This document shows positions 33,907 through 46,700 of a stretch of 64,000 bases of DNA, piece after piece; position 1 is the stretch's first letter; every line of letters starts with the position of its first letter. Position numbers and translations under genes: made by a program. Where the stretch lies: positions 6,646,501-6,710,500 of the forward strand of contig NC_062982.1 of NCBI RefSeq assembly GCF_023078275.1, written 5' to 3'. The notes beneath the pieces were generated by a model. The model was not told where the DNA came from and searched no databases. It saw nothing but the letters and a program-made list of their open reading frames with translations. This DNA comes from Leguminivora glycinivorella. Its lineage: Eukaryota > Arthropoda > Insecta > Lepidoptera > Tortricidae.

Positions 33907-36900
33907 ATGATGGTGGAAAACCCTATAACATCGACACCAGACTTGGTGCGGCTGAGAAAAAGTCTTAGCGGGAGTAGTGGTACAAGCTCATTGAAGCGGC
34001 GGAGTTTGATTCCTCAAACTCGAGCAACCAACCCTCGGGATGAGGTTTGTGATGTTTTTATATGATTTCTATGCTAGCATTTGGACGAAGACAGCTTAAT
34101 TGTAGTTAAATGTTGTAGACGAGAAAGATGTTCCTATTGATCAACATTTCAGAGCGAAACGACGATGATGCTGAGCGTTCGTCTCTGGTGGCATCCGAGC
34201 GAGCGATTGCCACTTCCACACCACATTCTCCACGCCGGCCACGAGATACCATGTCCTCATCACCACAGAAAGAGCATTTTCAGGGGTGTCTCAAGCTGTA
34301 TGCCGAAAATGTGAGTAGCTTGGATATAAGAGTAGCTTTCTAATGGGGTGGCAACGCGCATGTGACACTGTTTGAGTTGCAGGCGAAAATGTGAGCTTTA
34401 CATCAGGCGGACCGTATAGCTTGGATATATAAAAAAAAAAAAAAAAAAGTTGGATTAATATGTTATTGTATGTTACACTTCTCATGGTTACAGTGACATG
34501 ATACAATTTCTAATCAACTCTCTCATAATCTCTACCATTACAGTAAAGCAAAATTAATCTGTAATGGGATATTTGATATAGGTAACCTATATGAAATTTA
34601 CTGCAAAAGACTATTCGGCGAAATGAATATTTATTATTATTATTCAATTATAGGCAAGCAGCTATTCAGTTGATGAGCCTATATGTCACGCAATGTCGCA
34701 TGATTTATAGTTAGCAAAGTCATGTCACTATCTTATTATTTAAAAGCCACTTGTCTAGTCTGTTTTTAAACACATTCACTGAGGGAGCAGTAACAACACT
34801 ATCCGGTAAACGGTTCCAAGCCGCTACAACACGATTGATTATTTAGTGGCAATACTTTTTTGCTATCTACTACAGCAGAAAGACTACATAGTAGCAAAGT
34901 TAATATAACCAGGGTTCGAAAATATCCGATATTTATAGTAAATATCAAAATATCGGATATTTATCATATATATCAACTTTGATATATATCCATTTTGTAT
35001 GGAAGGCATAGTACATAGGTACTATTTTGTTGCATTATTTATGAATACAACTTCAGATAAGGAAAATTCTACTGAAAAACATAAATTTTAGTAGAAAAAC
35101 AGTAACAAACACAAAATAACTCTATTTTTAACAATGTTACATTTTTTAAAACCATTTTTGTATTGCAATATTTATAAACAAATGATAAATATTCAGATGA
35201 GTTCAGGCTAGTTGCCTTTGGAATTCACTCCCGTTGAATATCAGACAAGCTCCAAGTAAGTTTTCATTTAAGCGTTTGTTACGCAAGCACTTGCTAAAAC
35301 AAGAATTCGAATAAAATCCATCAATATTATATGTATTTCATTGTATGTATTATATGTAATATTTAATATATTTATCATAAATATCTATTTATGTAAAAGT
35401 ATGTGTAGTATAAGCTGTATATGTATATAAATAGTTTGCTTTTCTTCTTAGTAAATCACCTTTTTGTTTTCTCTGCATTTGTATTGAATCTCTGTTTGGC
35501 CCTATGGTTGACTGGTAGAGAATGCCTTTTGGCATTAAGTCCGCTACTTGTACATTTTTGTATATTTTGTGCAATAAAGCTTAAATAAATGAATATCGGA
35601 TATTTATATCCATTGATATATATCATCAAACCCCGCTGGATATATATCGGATATAAAAGATCGTTGACCCAAAATTGCACTAAAAAAAAAAAGCAAATAA
35701 TTGTGTTATATTAATGATATTTAAATTTTAATTGTGTAAATTATTGTAAATTTTGTATATTATTTTTGACTTGTAAAATGTACTTTTATTTTATCAATAA
35801 ATTCTGTATTCTGTATTCTATATATCATCGAACCCTGAATATAATATATTTTGAAATCATTTCTGCTTTTAGAAAATAAACAAGGACAATGCATGGAACC
35901 TGCAGCTTATTGACTTCATGACATCCATGCTGCGCAAGCATGACTCCCGTATGGACAACCTACAGACAGCGTCAACCGTCGTGGACGCATCTGCCAGGAT
36001 ATACTCATTCAGGGTGGACGCTGTGCATTATGATGTTCTGAAAATGGCAGGGGGATTGAGCAAGGCTGCTCAGGTAAGATTTATTTTACAACTAGGGAAC
36101 AAATCAAATTATTTTATTTAATAATTATTAGAGATGGGCCGAATATGGACTTTGCCGAATACGAATATTCGGCCGAACATTCGGTTCAGCTCTTACCGAA
36201 TCGAACATTCGGCCGAATATTCGGTTACGCCATATTTTTAAAGAGGATGTTCATTAAAACTATTAAATGATTGATAAAGGTTACATATGTTACTACAACT
36301 ATGTTTTTATGATTTAGTGGATAATTGAAACTTAGTTAAAACAACTCTGAACTCAACTCTTAAACTACGGTTTTTTAACTTTTTTTACAAAACAAATGTA
36401 TTTAAGTATATTTTGACGCATAGGTTTCTCTCTTTTAAGCAGTTCCTTGAAAAGCTGCTAAACTAGGAGCTTATTATCCAATGGAATACGTAAGATCTTC
36501 ATTAAAATAGTTATTTACTTTGTTTATTCGGTAAATATTCGGCAACGCAACCGAACTATTCGGCCGAATACGAACATTGAAAAACTTGCCGAATATGCCG
36601 AATACCGAATATTTACCGAATATTCGGCCCATCTCTAATAATTATATTTTTTTAATTTATAAGATTTATTTTATTTAAGAATTGCATTGGAAGACTATTG
36701 ACAGTTATATTTAATAAAATAGCCTTTATGACTAAGACTTTGTACCCTTATTTTTAACATTGAAATATTCTACATATGTATGCCATTAGATTATCGCTCA
36801 TAACACAGTTTGACTCCTGACAAAGGCCCCCTCTAGTTCTGTCCATAGACAGTGGTGAAGTGAAACATTCCGAACCCAGTGCGCTCTCACAACGGAAAGA

Positions 36901-37677
36901 AACGCCGGAGTGGGTTTAGTGGGTAGGGCCATTTCTCCCCTTCCCGCCAGGAGAAGGGAAAGCAACGGCGAGTCCCACACAGCGTGCGCAACTGCACTCC
37001 CACTCTGTAAAAAAAACCGGCCAAGTGCGAGTCGGACTCGCGCACCGAGGGTTCCGTACAAACCTGCAAGGTTTACAATTATTAAAAAAAAAATATTATG
37101 TGATGTAACTAAAAATTTATGGTTTTCGTAATTTTTCCTTTATCTATGCTATAAGACGTTGCTTCGTACCAAATTTCAAGATTCTGAGTTCACGGGAAGC
37201 ACCGAAAATTTGCGGCATAAACGGCTGTATCTTTTGATTGCGTTGGCTTAGAAGTTTGATTTTTTCACAGCTTCAAGGGACAGTAGACCTGAGTAATTGA
37301 TATAAATTTCAATAACGCGTGAGAAAAAGGGCCTGATCCTATAAGGGTTCCGTTTTTTCCTTTTGAGGTACGGAACCCTAAAAAAGTCCTGTCCATAGTC
37401 ACTCTTCTCCAAAATGGTCCCACTGTTATTTTTATTTCATCTTCTCACCTAAACTGTTCATTTTCTTGGTTGGTAGGTGTTCATTGATATATTTCATGGC
37501 ACTATTTTCCAAGAAAGACCTAATAAAAAAATTAAAATTTTGAAAAAACCCCCGACCGCGACATAATGGTCCGATTTTCATGAAACGTGGCTAAGAACAC
37601 TCCCGACAAACAAAAAAAAACTACATCTAAATCGGTTCATCCATTCGGGAGCTACGATGCCACAGACAGACACACAC

Positions 37678-37708
<31 letters not shown>

Positions 37709-40700
37709 CGTCAAATTTATAACACCCTGTCGTTTTTGCGTCGGGGGTTAAAAATATAACTCTTTTTACCAACAGTCTAAACGTGGCAAGAAAGATGATG
37801 ACGGCTGCACGCAAGACGAGGGTGCAGTGGACGGTGACAATGCGGCACCCACTAAAAAGAAGAAGAAGCGGGCCAAGGGAGCCATTGCTCCTAACCCGGA
37901 GGTGTTTAATGGAGACTTTGAAGCTAATGACTGCATAGGTTTGTTCAGTTCACATACTCTTGTAATTATCTCAAAAAAATTGAAACCCATGAAAGAAAAA
38001 TTTGTAAATCCAACTATCAGATTTGATTCATCATCCTATTTGCGTTATCCCAGCATTTGCCACGGCTCTTGGGAGCCTGGGGTCCGCTTTGACAAGTAAT
38101 CCCAAGATTTGGCGTAGGCACTAGTTTTACGAAAGCGACTGCCATCTGACCTTCCAACCCGAAGGGTAACTAGGCCTTACTGGAATTAGTCCGGTTTCCT
38201 CACGATGTTTTCCTTCTTACCGAAATCTTACCGAAAAGCGACTGGCAAATATCAAATGACATTTCGCACATAAGTTTCGAAAAACTCATTGATACGAGCC
38301 CGGGTTCGAACCCGCGACCTCCGGATCGTAAGTCGCACGCTCTTACCGCTAGGCCACCAGCGCTTAACTATCAGATTTGATTAAGTGGAAAATATCAAAG
38401 TGAAACATAAAAACATTTCAAACTATTAGCTCTGTTGGAACCAGGTTCACACAGCAAGGCACGTCGCGACGCAATGTGCTAGCGCGGCAAATGCCCAATG
38501 TAGACGTGCGTCCGAGGCAGGTTGTTTGACCGAGTAAAACGCACTCGTTGCCTCGGCCGAGGTACGTCTATACTACATGTCACGATTGCCGCGCTAGGAA
38601 CTTGCCTCGCGACATGTCGTGTCTCGCTCTGTGTGGACCCAACTATTAAAGAATATTTTTTTCCCCTCACTAGCTCGGAAACACGTGTTTTGTCCTTTAA
38701 TTCCAGCGGGTAAAAACGCATTTTATCCACAAGTGGGTTAAGTAATTTGACCTTGAATAAAGTCAAATTAACTGCTTTAAAATTGATAAAAACCGGCCAA
38801 GAGCGTGTCGGGCCACGCTCAGTGTAGGGTTCCGTAGTTTTCCGTATTTTTCTCAAAAACTACTAAACCTATCAAGTTCAAAACAATTTTCCTAGAAAGT
38901 CTTTATAAAGTTCTTACTTTGTGATTTTTTTCATATTTTTTATCCATATGGTTCAAAAGTTAGAGGGGGGGGGGACGCACTTTTTTTCCTTTAGGAGCGA
39001 TTATTTCCGAAAATATTAATATTATCAAAAAAAGATCTTAGTAAACCCCTATTCATTTTAAAATACCTATCCAACAATATATCACACGTTGGGGTTAGAA
39101 TGAAAAAAAATATCAGCCCCCACTTTACATGTAGGGGGGGTACCCTAATAAAACATTTTTTTCCATTTTTTATTTTTGCACTTTGTTGGCGTGATTGATA
39201 TACATATTGGTACCAAATTTCAGCTTTCTAGTGCTAACGGTTACTGAGATTATCCGCGGACGGACGGACGGACGGACGGACAGACAGACATGGCGAAACT
39301 ATAAGGGTTCCTAGTTGACTACGGAACCCTAAAAATGATAAAAGAAGGTGAATCTAGTAATAAAGATGATTTACCACCTGTGGAACTACTGGAAGCAGTG
39401 ATAAACGCATTTTTTGCGTTGTAGTTTCCTCGCTACAGTGAGGGGAAAAGTTTTGTGTTACACTCGGGTGCAAATGTATTTTACTTCTCGTGTGTTAAAA
39501 AACTCGCAAGTTTAGGATTCTATTCTCCAACTCTCGCTCGCTTCGCTCGTGGTTCAACTATAGAATCCTTTCACTTGCTCGTTTTTCAATTCCACACTCG
39601 GCGTTAAAATACAACTTTGCCCCCTTGTATAACAAATAACTATTTATTATTATTATTTAATAAGCAGGCAGGCAGTTAAAGAACTGATATAGCCTGTATC
39701 CAGTGATCATTGTGACAGTAATCATAGCCGAGTTGTAGATGTGATGTGCTTGTCTAGTCTATTTTTAAACTGATTCACATTTTGTGCTGAGACCACGTCT
39801 TCCGTCGTCGTATTTCCTGTGTTTAACAATTAATTTGTATTACAGATCCATTTTTCGAAAGATTAGCAGCCACAGCTGGGGATATCACGTCTTCTAATAG
39901 AGCCTTCAACGCAACTCTACCCATACACGATAAGACGTTGGGTCTTATTTTAAGGTAAAAATTTAACTATTGATTTTCTTCATACATTGGCTTAGCATAG
40001 GAGCACCGCAACTGTATCTCAATGGGAATTATTTTTAATGAGTCTTGACAACTACCAATATTTTTAGATGGCCTTATTTATAATTAGTTTTACTCTAGTT
40101 TCTTCCACAAAACTTCCAAGAAAGAGTTTGACCCCATTTGAGAGAGACAAATAAAATATATCTGTGGTTACTAATAGCAGAAATGTCATATTTATATGCT
40201 AAACCTATTAGACTTTTTTTATTATTATAAATGGGCTAATTATTGGCCACAGACTAGCCAAAAGCAGACTTGGCGTACGATGGAATGAGCTTGCCCAGAA
40301 AGCGATTTGTACCTGTTCAGTCAATCACGCCCAAAGGCAAAAATAAAAAATGGAAAAAAAGTTTTATTACTACCTGAGCATTTCTAATATTTTTTTTTTT
40401 TGCCACTTTTATGAAGTGTGATATATTTTGATAGGTAAAAAAAAATGCTATTTTACTAATCGTTTTTTGATTACTAGCTTTTTCAATCCTAGTAGTTCGG
40501 AAAAAATTGTCCCATACGATTTTTTCTTATTTTGTTACCATTTTCCGTATTTTTGTATGGGGTAAAAAAAGGAAAAACTAGAAAATATATGGAAATTCCG
40601 GGACAATTTTTTCTCTAGGTTCAGTGAGATTGAAAGTACTCATGATTCTGAGTACAATTGACCTAAAATTTCCTAAAACAATCAAAATTTTTTTATTGGC

Positions 40701-43700
40701 AAAAAAAAAAGAAATGCTCACCTACTCTTAACATTATTTTTGCTTCAGAACTGATGAGCGCTTCCTTGAGCCCATCAAAGAGAACATCCCCGAAGACCTG
40801 GACCTGAGTGAGCAGATAACCCTTGCAGCCAAGATGCTGCCAGCCTTTACTGATGATGACCACATATGTGAGCCTTTCACCGGCTTCTCAATTAGTAATT
40901 GGGATCCAGAGACCGAGGACACGTGAGTTTTGAAAGTTTTTCTGCCTCTCACTCGCAAGATATCCTCATGCGGGCACATTTGCCTCTGGAACAATTTGCT
41001 CGGCAAGATGGCGGCCGGCCCTCAGTCAGCTGTAGTTCTCGCAAGGCTGCTCGTTCAGAGTGGACCCCGGCTATTGGTCAAAATTACGGTCTATTATTTT
41101 CTCTAATCAACTCGTGTTTTATACCTCTGGCACCAAACATTTTCGTATATAACTTCTACAATCTTCTACTATCATACTATGGTGTTGTCTTAGGGATGTG
41201 CGCGTTAACAACTGGGTGGAAGACAACAACCGGTTGAACCTGTCGCAGCAGGCGCTCGCCTTCGACGTGAATGCCGAAGTCGAACCAGTGCCTCAAGAAG
41301 AAGTCCACAATGATCTTTTCGGTAAGTTGTGCTAATTTCTGAAAACGAAAAACTTTTTGGCCAGTTTCATATTTTGTGAGTAAGTGGCTATTAAAATTGT
41401 ATAATTTTGTTCATTATCCAAGTAGCATTCTCTAGCAGGACTGCAGGTTCGAAACAATCGACGCGTAAAATGATTATCAATACTTGAAGGCTAAAGGAGT
41501 GGGGGTTCTCATTCTCACAAAAATAAAAAAAACAAAATACAGAACTATTTGTGCATTTATTGAATCTTTGGCACTTTGATTTATTCACAGCTGTGTCCTT
41601 GACTGTACACTTGACTCGTAATAAGTTTGTCAGTATCGTTACGCGGCGGTTGTAGCGAAAACTCTCCCGAGCGTCAGGCTATAAAAAGCCTGTCAAAACC
41701 TAATCGATCAAGTTGTAGTCGTAAGACCTGATTTAGACACGTGCCAACTCGTAATGAGTTTGTCAGTTACATTGCGGCTGTTGAGGTTACATACACTTTT
41801 GCACAGCCATTAAATACCGCAATGTAATAAAATTCGTATGCGAGTTCTCGTACCGTCTAAATAGGCCCTAAGTCTCGTTTGGCAGACGACGAGCCCCTCG
41901 GCGGCATCGAGTCTGACTCGGAGCACGACGTGTTCACGGCGGCGTGCACGGCGCGCGGTGCGCCCGCGCCGCCGCCGCGGCTCACGGACATGCGGCCCGG
42001 CGCGGCGCCCGACTCGCGCCTCGAGTACTCGTACTGCGGCGCCGTCGTCGGCGCCTGGGCCGGCCCCCGCCACTGGCGGCTCAAGAACAACAGAGGTAAG
42101 ACACTACACTTTACTATCGTCTGATTGGAAGATCAGCGCTGGAAGTCGCCAGTGATATGCTGAGATTAGACCATTTCGGTGCACCTCCTTCTTGTTTATG
42201 TCTTCTTATTTGTAACATGTTCCTTTTTTTGTGTGTACATTAACGAATAAATGCATTCTATTCTACACTGTATAGAAATACACGGTGCTCGTGAGAATAG
42301 CGAGAGATTTTGACAGCATTATAAGGTCAGTGCGGGCAAGACCGGCATACTTAATCTGAAATAAAGTTTGAGTGGATAAAACTAGACTATTAAAGTAGTC
42401 TGGAGTGAATAGTGATCCGCATGGTCCTATGGGCTAGAAAATTTTATATTCTACACAGCTTTTATAATACTTTGGTGAATTAAAGTAAACTTATGTGATA
42501 AAACTCACTTTTTTTAAGGCTCGGCGGGTTGACCGTCCCCACGCGCTGAGTACGGAAATACCGTCTAGTGCTCGTTGTTGCGTAATTTCATATGGAAATA
42601 AGTATCAAAATCATGTTCATTGTTATATTCTGTAATAATAGCGAGTAATGTGATAGATATTAAAACAAATAACGTTGATATTTTCAACATATCAGCATTT
42701 TTCTATTTATAAGACAAGACCGTCATATGTCCCGTAAATGAGGTTGATACCCTTCTTTTTTCAGGTCCAGACAAAAGCAAAGCCGAAACTTATAATTAAA
42801 ATTAACCTACAACACCCGTTTAAGCTCGACTTCTTTCCCATTAAGCCTAAAAAATGTGCCTTACTCATATATGCCGGTCTTTCCGATTAGGCACAATTTC
42901 GAAGTTACATATTTCAGGACGTAAAACAATAAATTGAACGCGTTTTAAGAGCATTAATTGTACTAGACAGGAAGAACTATTATTAAATTAACACGTTACA
43001 TACATAATACACAAATATTCATACTGCTTCTATTTTATATTAATTTTTTGCGTAACCTTGTTGAACTCGATGGTCGCGTTCGAAACACGAATCAAGTTTT
43101 TTGTTAACTAGTGTTCGTCCTAGGGATATCTATTGAAGACCAATGGACTAAGAATGAAAAACTGGTATACCTTCGGAGATGTAAGAAGTGATAGATATAT
43201 AAATACAAGAGATATATTCAGTAGACGGTCTTTTCCACACTGACCTTATTCGTGATCCCATTTGAAGATTAAGATGTCATACATACTTTTCTGGATTTTG
43301 GCATTGTTACTCACTACAATAGGCTTTTTGAACGACGATGATGCCATTATGGAGAATATTCTCACTATCCTCATTGATAGATGTCAAAAATAAAATGTCA
43401 AAACCTTTCAAAAATGAAGTTTTTAGGGAAAAAAATGACAAATTTTTTTGGCAAAATTTCCTTATCTGTATCACAGAATACATAATAAGTACAAGAAGGC
43501 TCACCCATTTGATGTTCAGAAAATGCCGCCATACTAAATTCTTACCTGCACTAACAAACGGACCGCACGCGAACAGCCGACATTGAATTTTATAGCGCCG
43601 TGCGAAGGTCGTCACCACTGAATGGGCCGCGAGTTAGCGGCCGCCGTCATGTACTTGTAGCGCGACGATATAATCGCGGAGTGACTGTATTTAAAAAAAA

Positions 43701-46700
43701 GTCTTTCTTAAAACCTCTCGCAATGCTCACGAGCACCGTGTATTTCGTTTTTTTACCATTAGAACAGGGGTTCCCAAGTTTTTTTAGACACCTTGTTGCC
43801 TGAAAGGAAATGTTCACGCCCCCCGTGACAACACATCACATTACTGAACTATTAGTTGTCCACTTGTCCCACGGCACAATATAATAAAGAGTACTATCGT
43901 ACAGTATGTCCACTCCTGCTCCCTGCTGAAAGCGCCGCCCACCCCCTCTCGGTTACCTCACAGTTACCGCCTGTCAAAAACGCGAACAGTCGACCTGTCA
44001 TAATTCACTCATACAAGCATGGTACGCGTTCACCTACACGAGCTGAGAATGTGTGCTAGGAACGCGCCTCTTTCATATATTTGATCGCTAGTGTCCGAGA
44101 TGTGCCCACGGCCCCAGCCCCCTTAATTCAGCATTCGAGCATAGGAGCTCCTATTGTATGGTTACTTTAAACTTCACAAGATATTATTATACTAATCATA
44201 AATCTTTTCTCCTAGTCTCCGAACGCACCCAAACCACCGCCGGCCGCACGCTCGACACCAAAAAGCCTACACGCACGAAACGACAACTAGACTTTCCTGG
44301 CATGGGACTCGCTTTCGACTGCCGCGCTGAACCTACAGGGGAATACGAACCTGCTCAGCCAGCGAAGATTATGATTAGTAGGAAAACACTAGCTACGGGA
44401 CATACATGGAATGAAGCTAACTTCAAAATGCCCATCGATAGGTGAGATGCACTTAATTTTTCACTCAATTATTTTTTAACCCCCGACGCAAAAACGACGG
44501 GGCGTGTGTCTGTCTGTCTGTGGCATCGTATCTCCCGAACGGATGAACTGATTTCGATTTAGTTTTTTTTGTTTGAAAGCTGAGTTAGTCGGGAGTGTTC
44601 TTAGCCATGTTTCATGAAAATCGGTCTACTATGTCGCAGTTTGGTGTTTTTTTTTTTTTTAATTTTAATAATAACTTAATTCTTGAGTGAGTGACGTCTT
44701 CCTGTCCAACATTGATCTTGTCTTAAACATGAATAGAGCAAGTAGTCGCCTCATCAGCATTCTTAAGTGAATTTTACGTTGTCAAACTAAACAAAAAAAA
44801 ACCGGCCAAGAGCGTGTCGGGCCACGCTCAGTGTAGGGTTCCGTAGTTTTCCGTATTTTTCTCAAAACCTACTAAACCTATCAAGTTGAAAACAATTTTC
44901 CTAGAAAGTCTTTATAAAGGTGTGCTACTCTGCGGCGGCGCCACCATAATGAAATTCAACTAATTATATGTTAAAATGATGTTCGTAAGACGTACAGTCA
45001 GCAGCAGAAGTTCCTATACACCCAGGGTGCTCAAAGAGCGGTTAGCGTTTAAATTGTCAAAAAGTTGTTGACTGTCATGGTAGCATTTATTTGTGAGCGC
45101 TCAGCATGGCACAAATATCTTAACAGTCGCTATTCATTAATTGCTATACTTACAACAAGTCATTCTTACCTGAGCTGTCAAAAAACCATTGGTATCTAAG
45201 CGGTTAACGTGTCAAATATACCTGCACAATCTGGCAAAATAGACGTTTAGCGCATACAAATATGGCCAAATATTGAATGAATAATAGTTCCGGGCAAGCG
45301 TTTTGACAGCCATCGAAAGCAGTGCAGTCTTGTCATCCCATACATCCGTCTCACGTTTTTCTCTTCAATAATTTGACAGGTGCAATTTACTAACGTAAGT
45401 ATTTAATTTACTTTTCAGCATGAACATCGAAACGCCTGACACATAGAGAAAGCTAAATGATGCCGAATTTCGGGACAGTTGTCAAGGCACGTTATGGCCT
45501 CATTTAAAGTTCGTTTGCTTTTCAATCCTGAGGTCACTGGTTCAAGTCTCGGCGGAGACACGCGTAAAGATAATAGTTTTTTGGGTTTTATTTTTATTTT
45601 ATTTGTTTTTTTATTTGTTTTGAGTTTTTTTTTTTTGCATAAGTTTTAACGATAATTCTAAATTATCTTGAACGTACATTCCAGAATAGGCAAAATATGC
45701 TACGTAAAATATTACCGATATCAGATGTATGGCTTAAATATACGGCTGAAATATATCGGTATCGGTCCTACATTCGATATCGGATCGGATAATGTGAAAA
45801 CGCACTAAGACGGAAGTATTACTTTCAGATTATTTTATTTTTATTAGTTTAAAAATGTTTTACCACAAACAGCTAAGGTACAGCGGGACAAATCTCGACT
45901 GAGGGGTTAATGTAACTGGTCCATGTTTTACAATGTTTGCATTATTAAATAGAGTGTCCATCGGTTATTATATGGTAGGCGTCTTCAGTGTTTTACCGAC
46001 ATAATAATTAATACTCCAAAGCGGGTTCTTCGTGCTATTTATTATTATTTTACGAAGCGTCACAGAAACAAAGTTCACTTATTCACGCGAAAAAACTAAC
46101 TGACAGCCCGCCGTTCGGGTTGCCAACTTACAACAATATATCAATCTTTGGGTAAAATTATGAGATATTTAACACTGCCTTACAATAATTATATCAATAA
46201 TTTGTGAAGTTATGAGATTCTTAACAAGTGGATACATGTAGAGCTCAACATCATAGTGTAATAATAAAAAATGGATCAGTTACAATTGCCCCCAGTCGAA
46301 ATTTGCCCCGCTGTACCTTACATATACATCAGCACGACAGATTCAGATGGAACTATGATCAGAATGAGACAAAAGTTGTCAAACGATTTACGGCTAATTT
46401 ATCGAGCATTACTTAATCCCACACTCAGCTTGGATTTTTTAAAGTATCGTATATTCTTAATGGGGAATAAAACAATAAATTTATAGGCCAATTTTATTCA
46501 TCAAATTCTTTGAAAAGTTTCTTGATTATGCTAAGCATTGGTACCTCCTGCCAATTGCAAAGTATGCATTATGGCAAATAGTTTAATGTTTTGTGAAGAT
46601 TATAGGAAATATTGTTTGTTGATAACTATGACGGGAACTATTCCTTTCACTTTTTGTCACCAATAAAATTATCACTGCATTTAGTTTTCGGTGCCTTGGC

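Noticed and set aside
38289..38365. Possible functional tRNA gene with A and B boxes
   Set aside because: The head is fused to a SINE body and lacks a matching acceptor stem, so it is the tRNA-derived part of a SINE.
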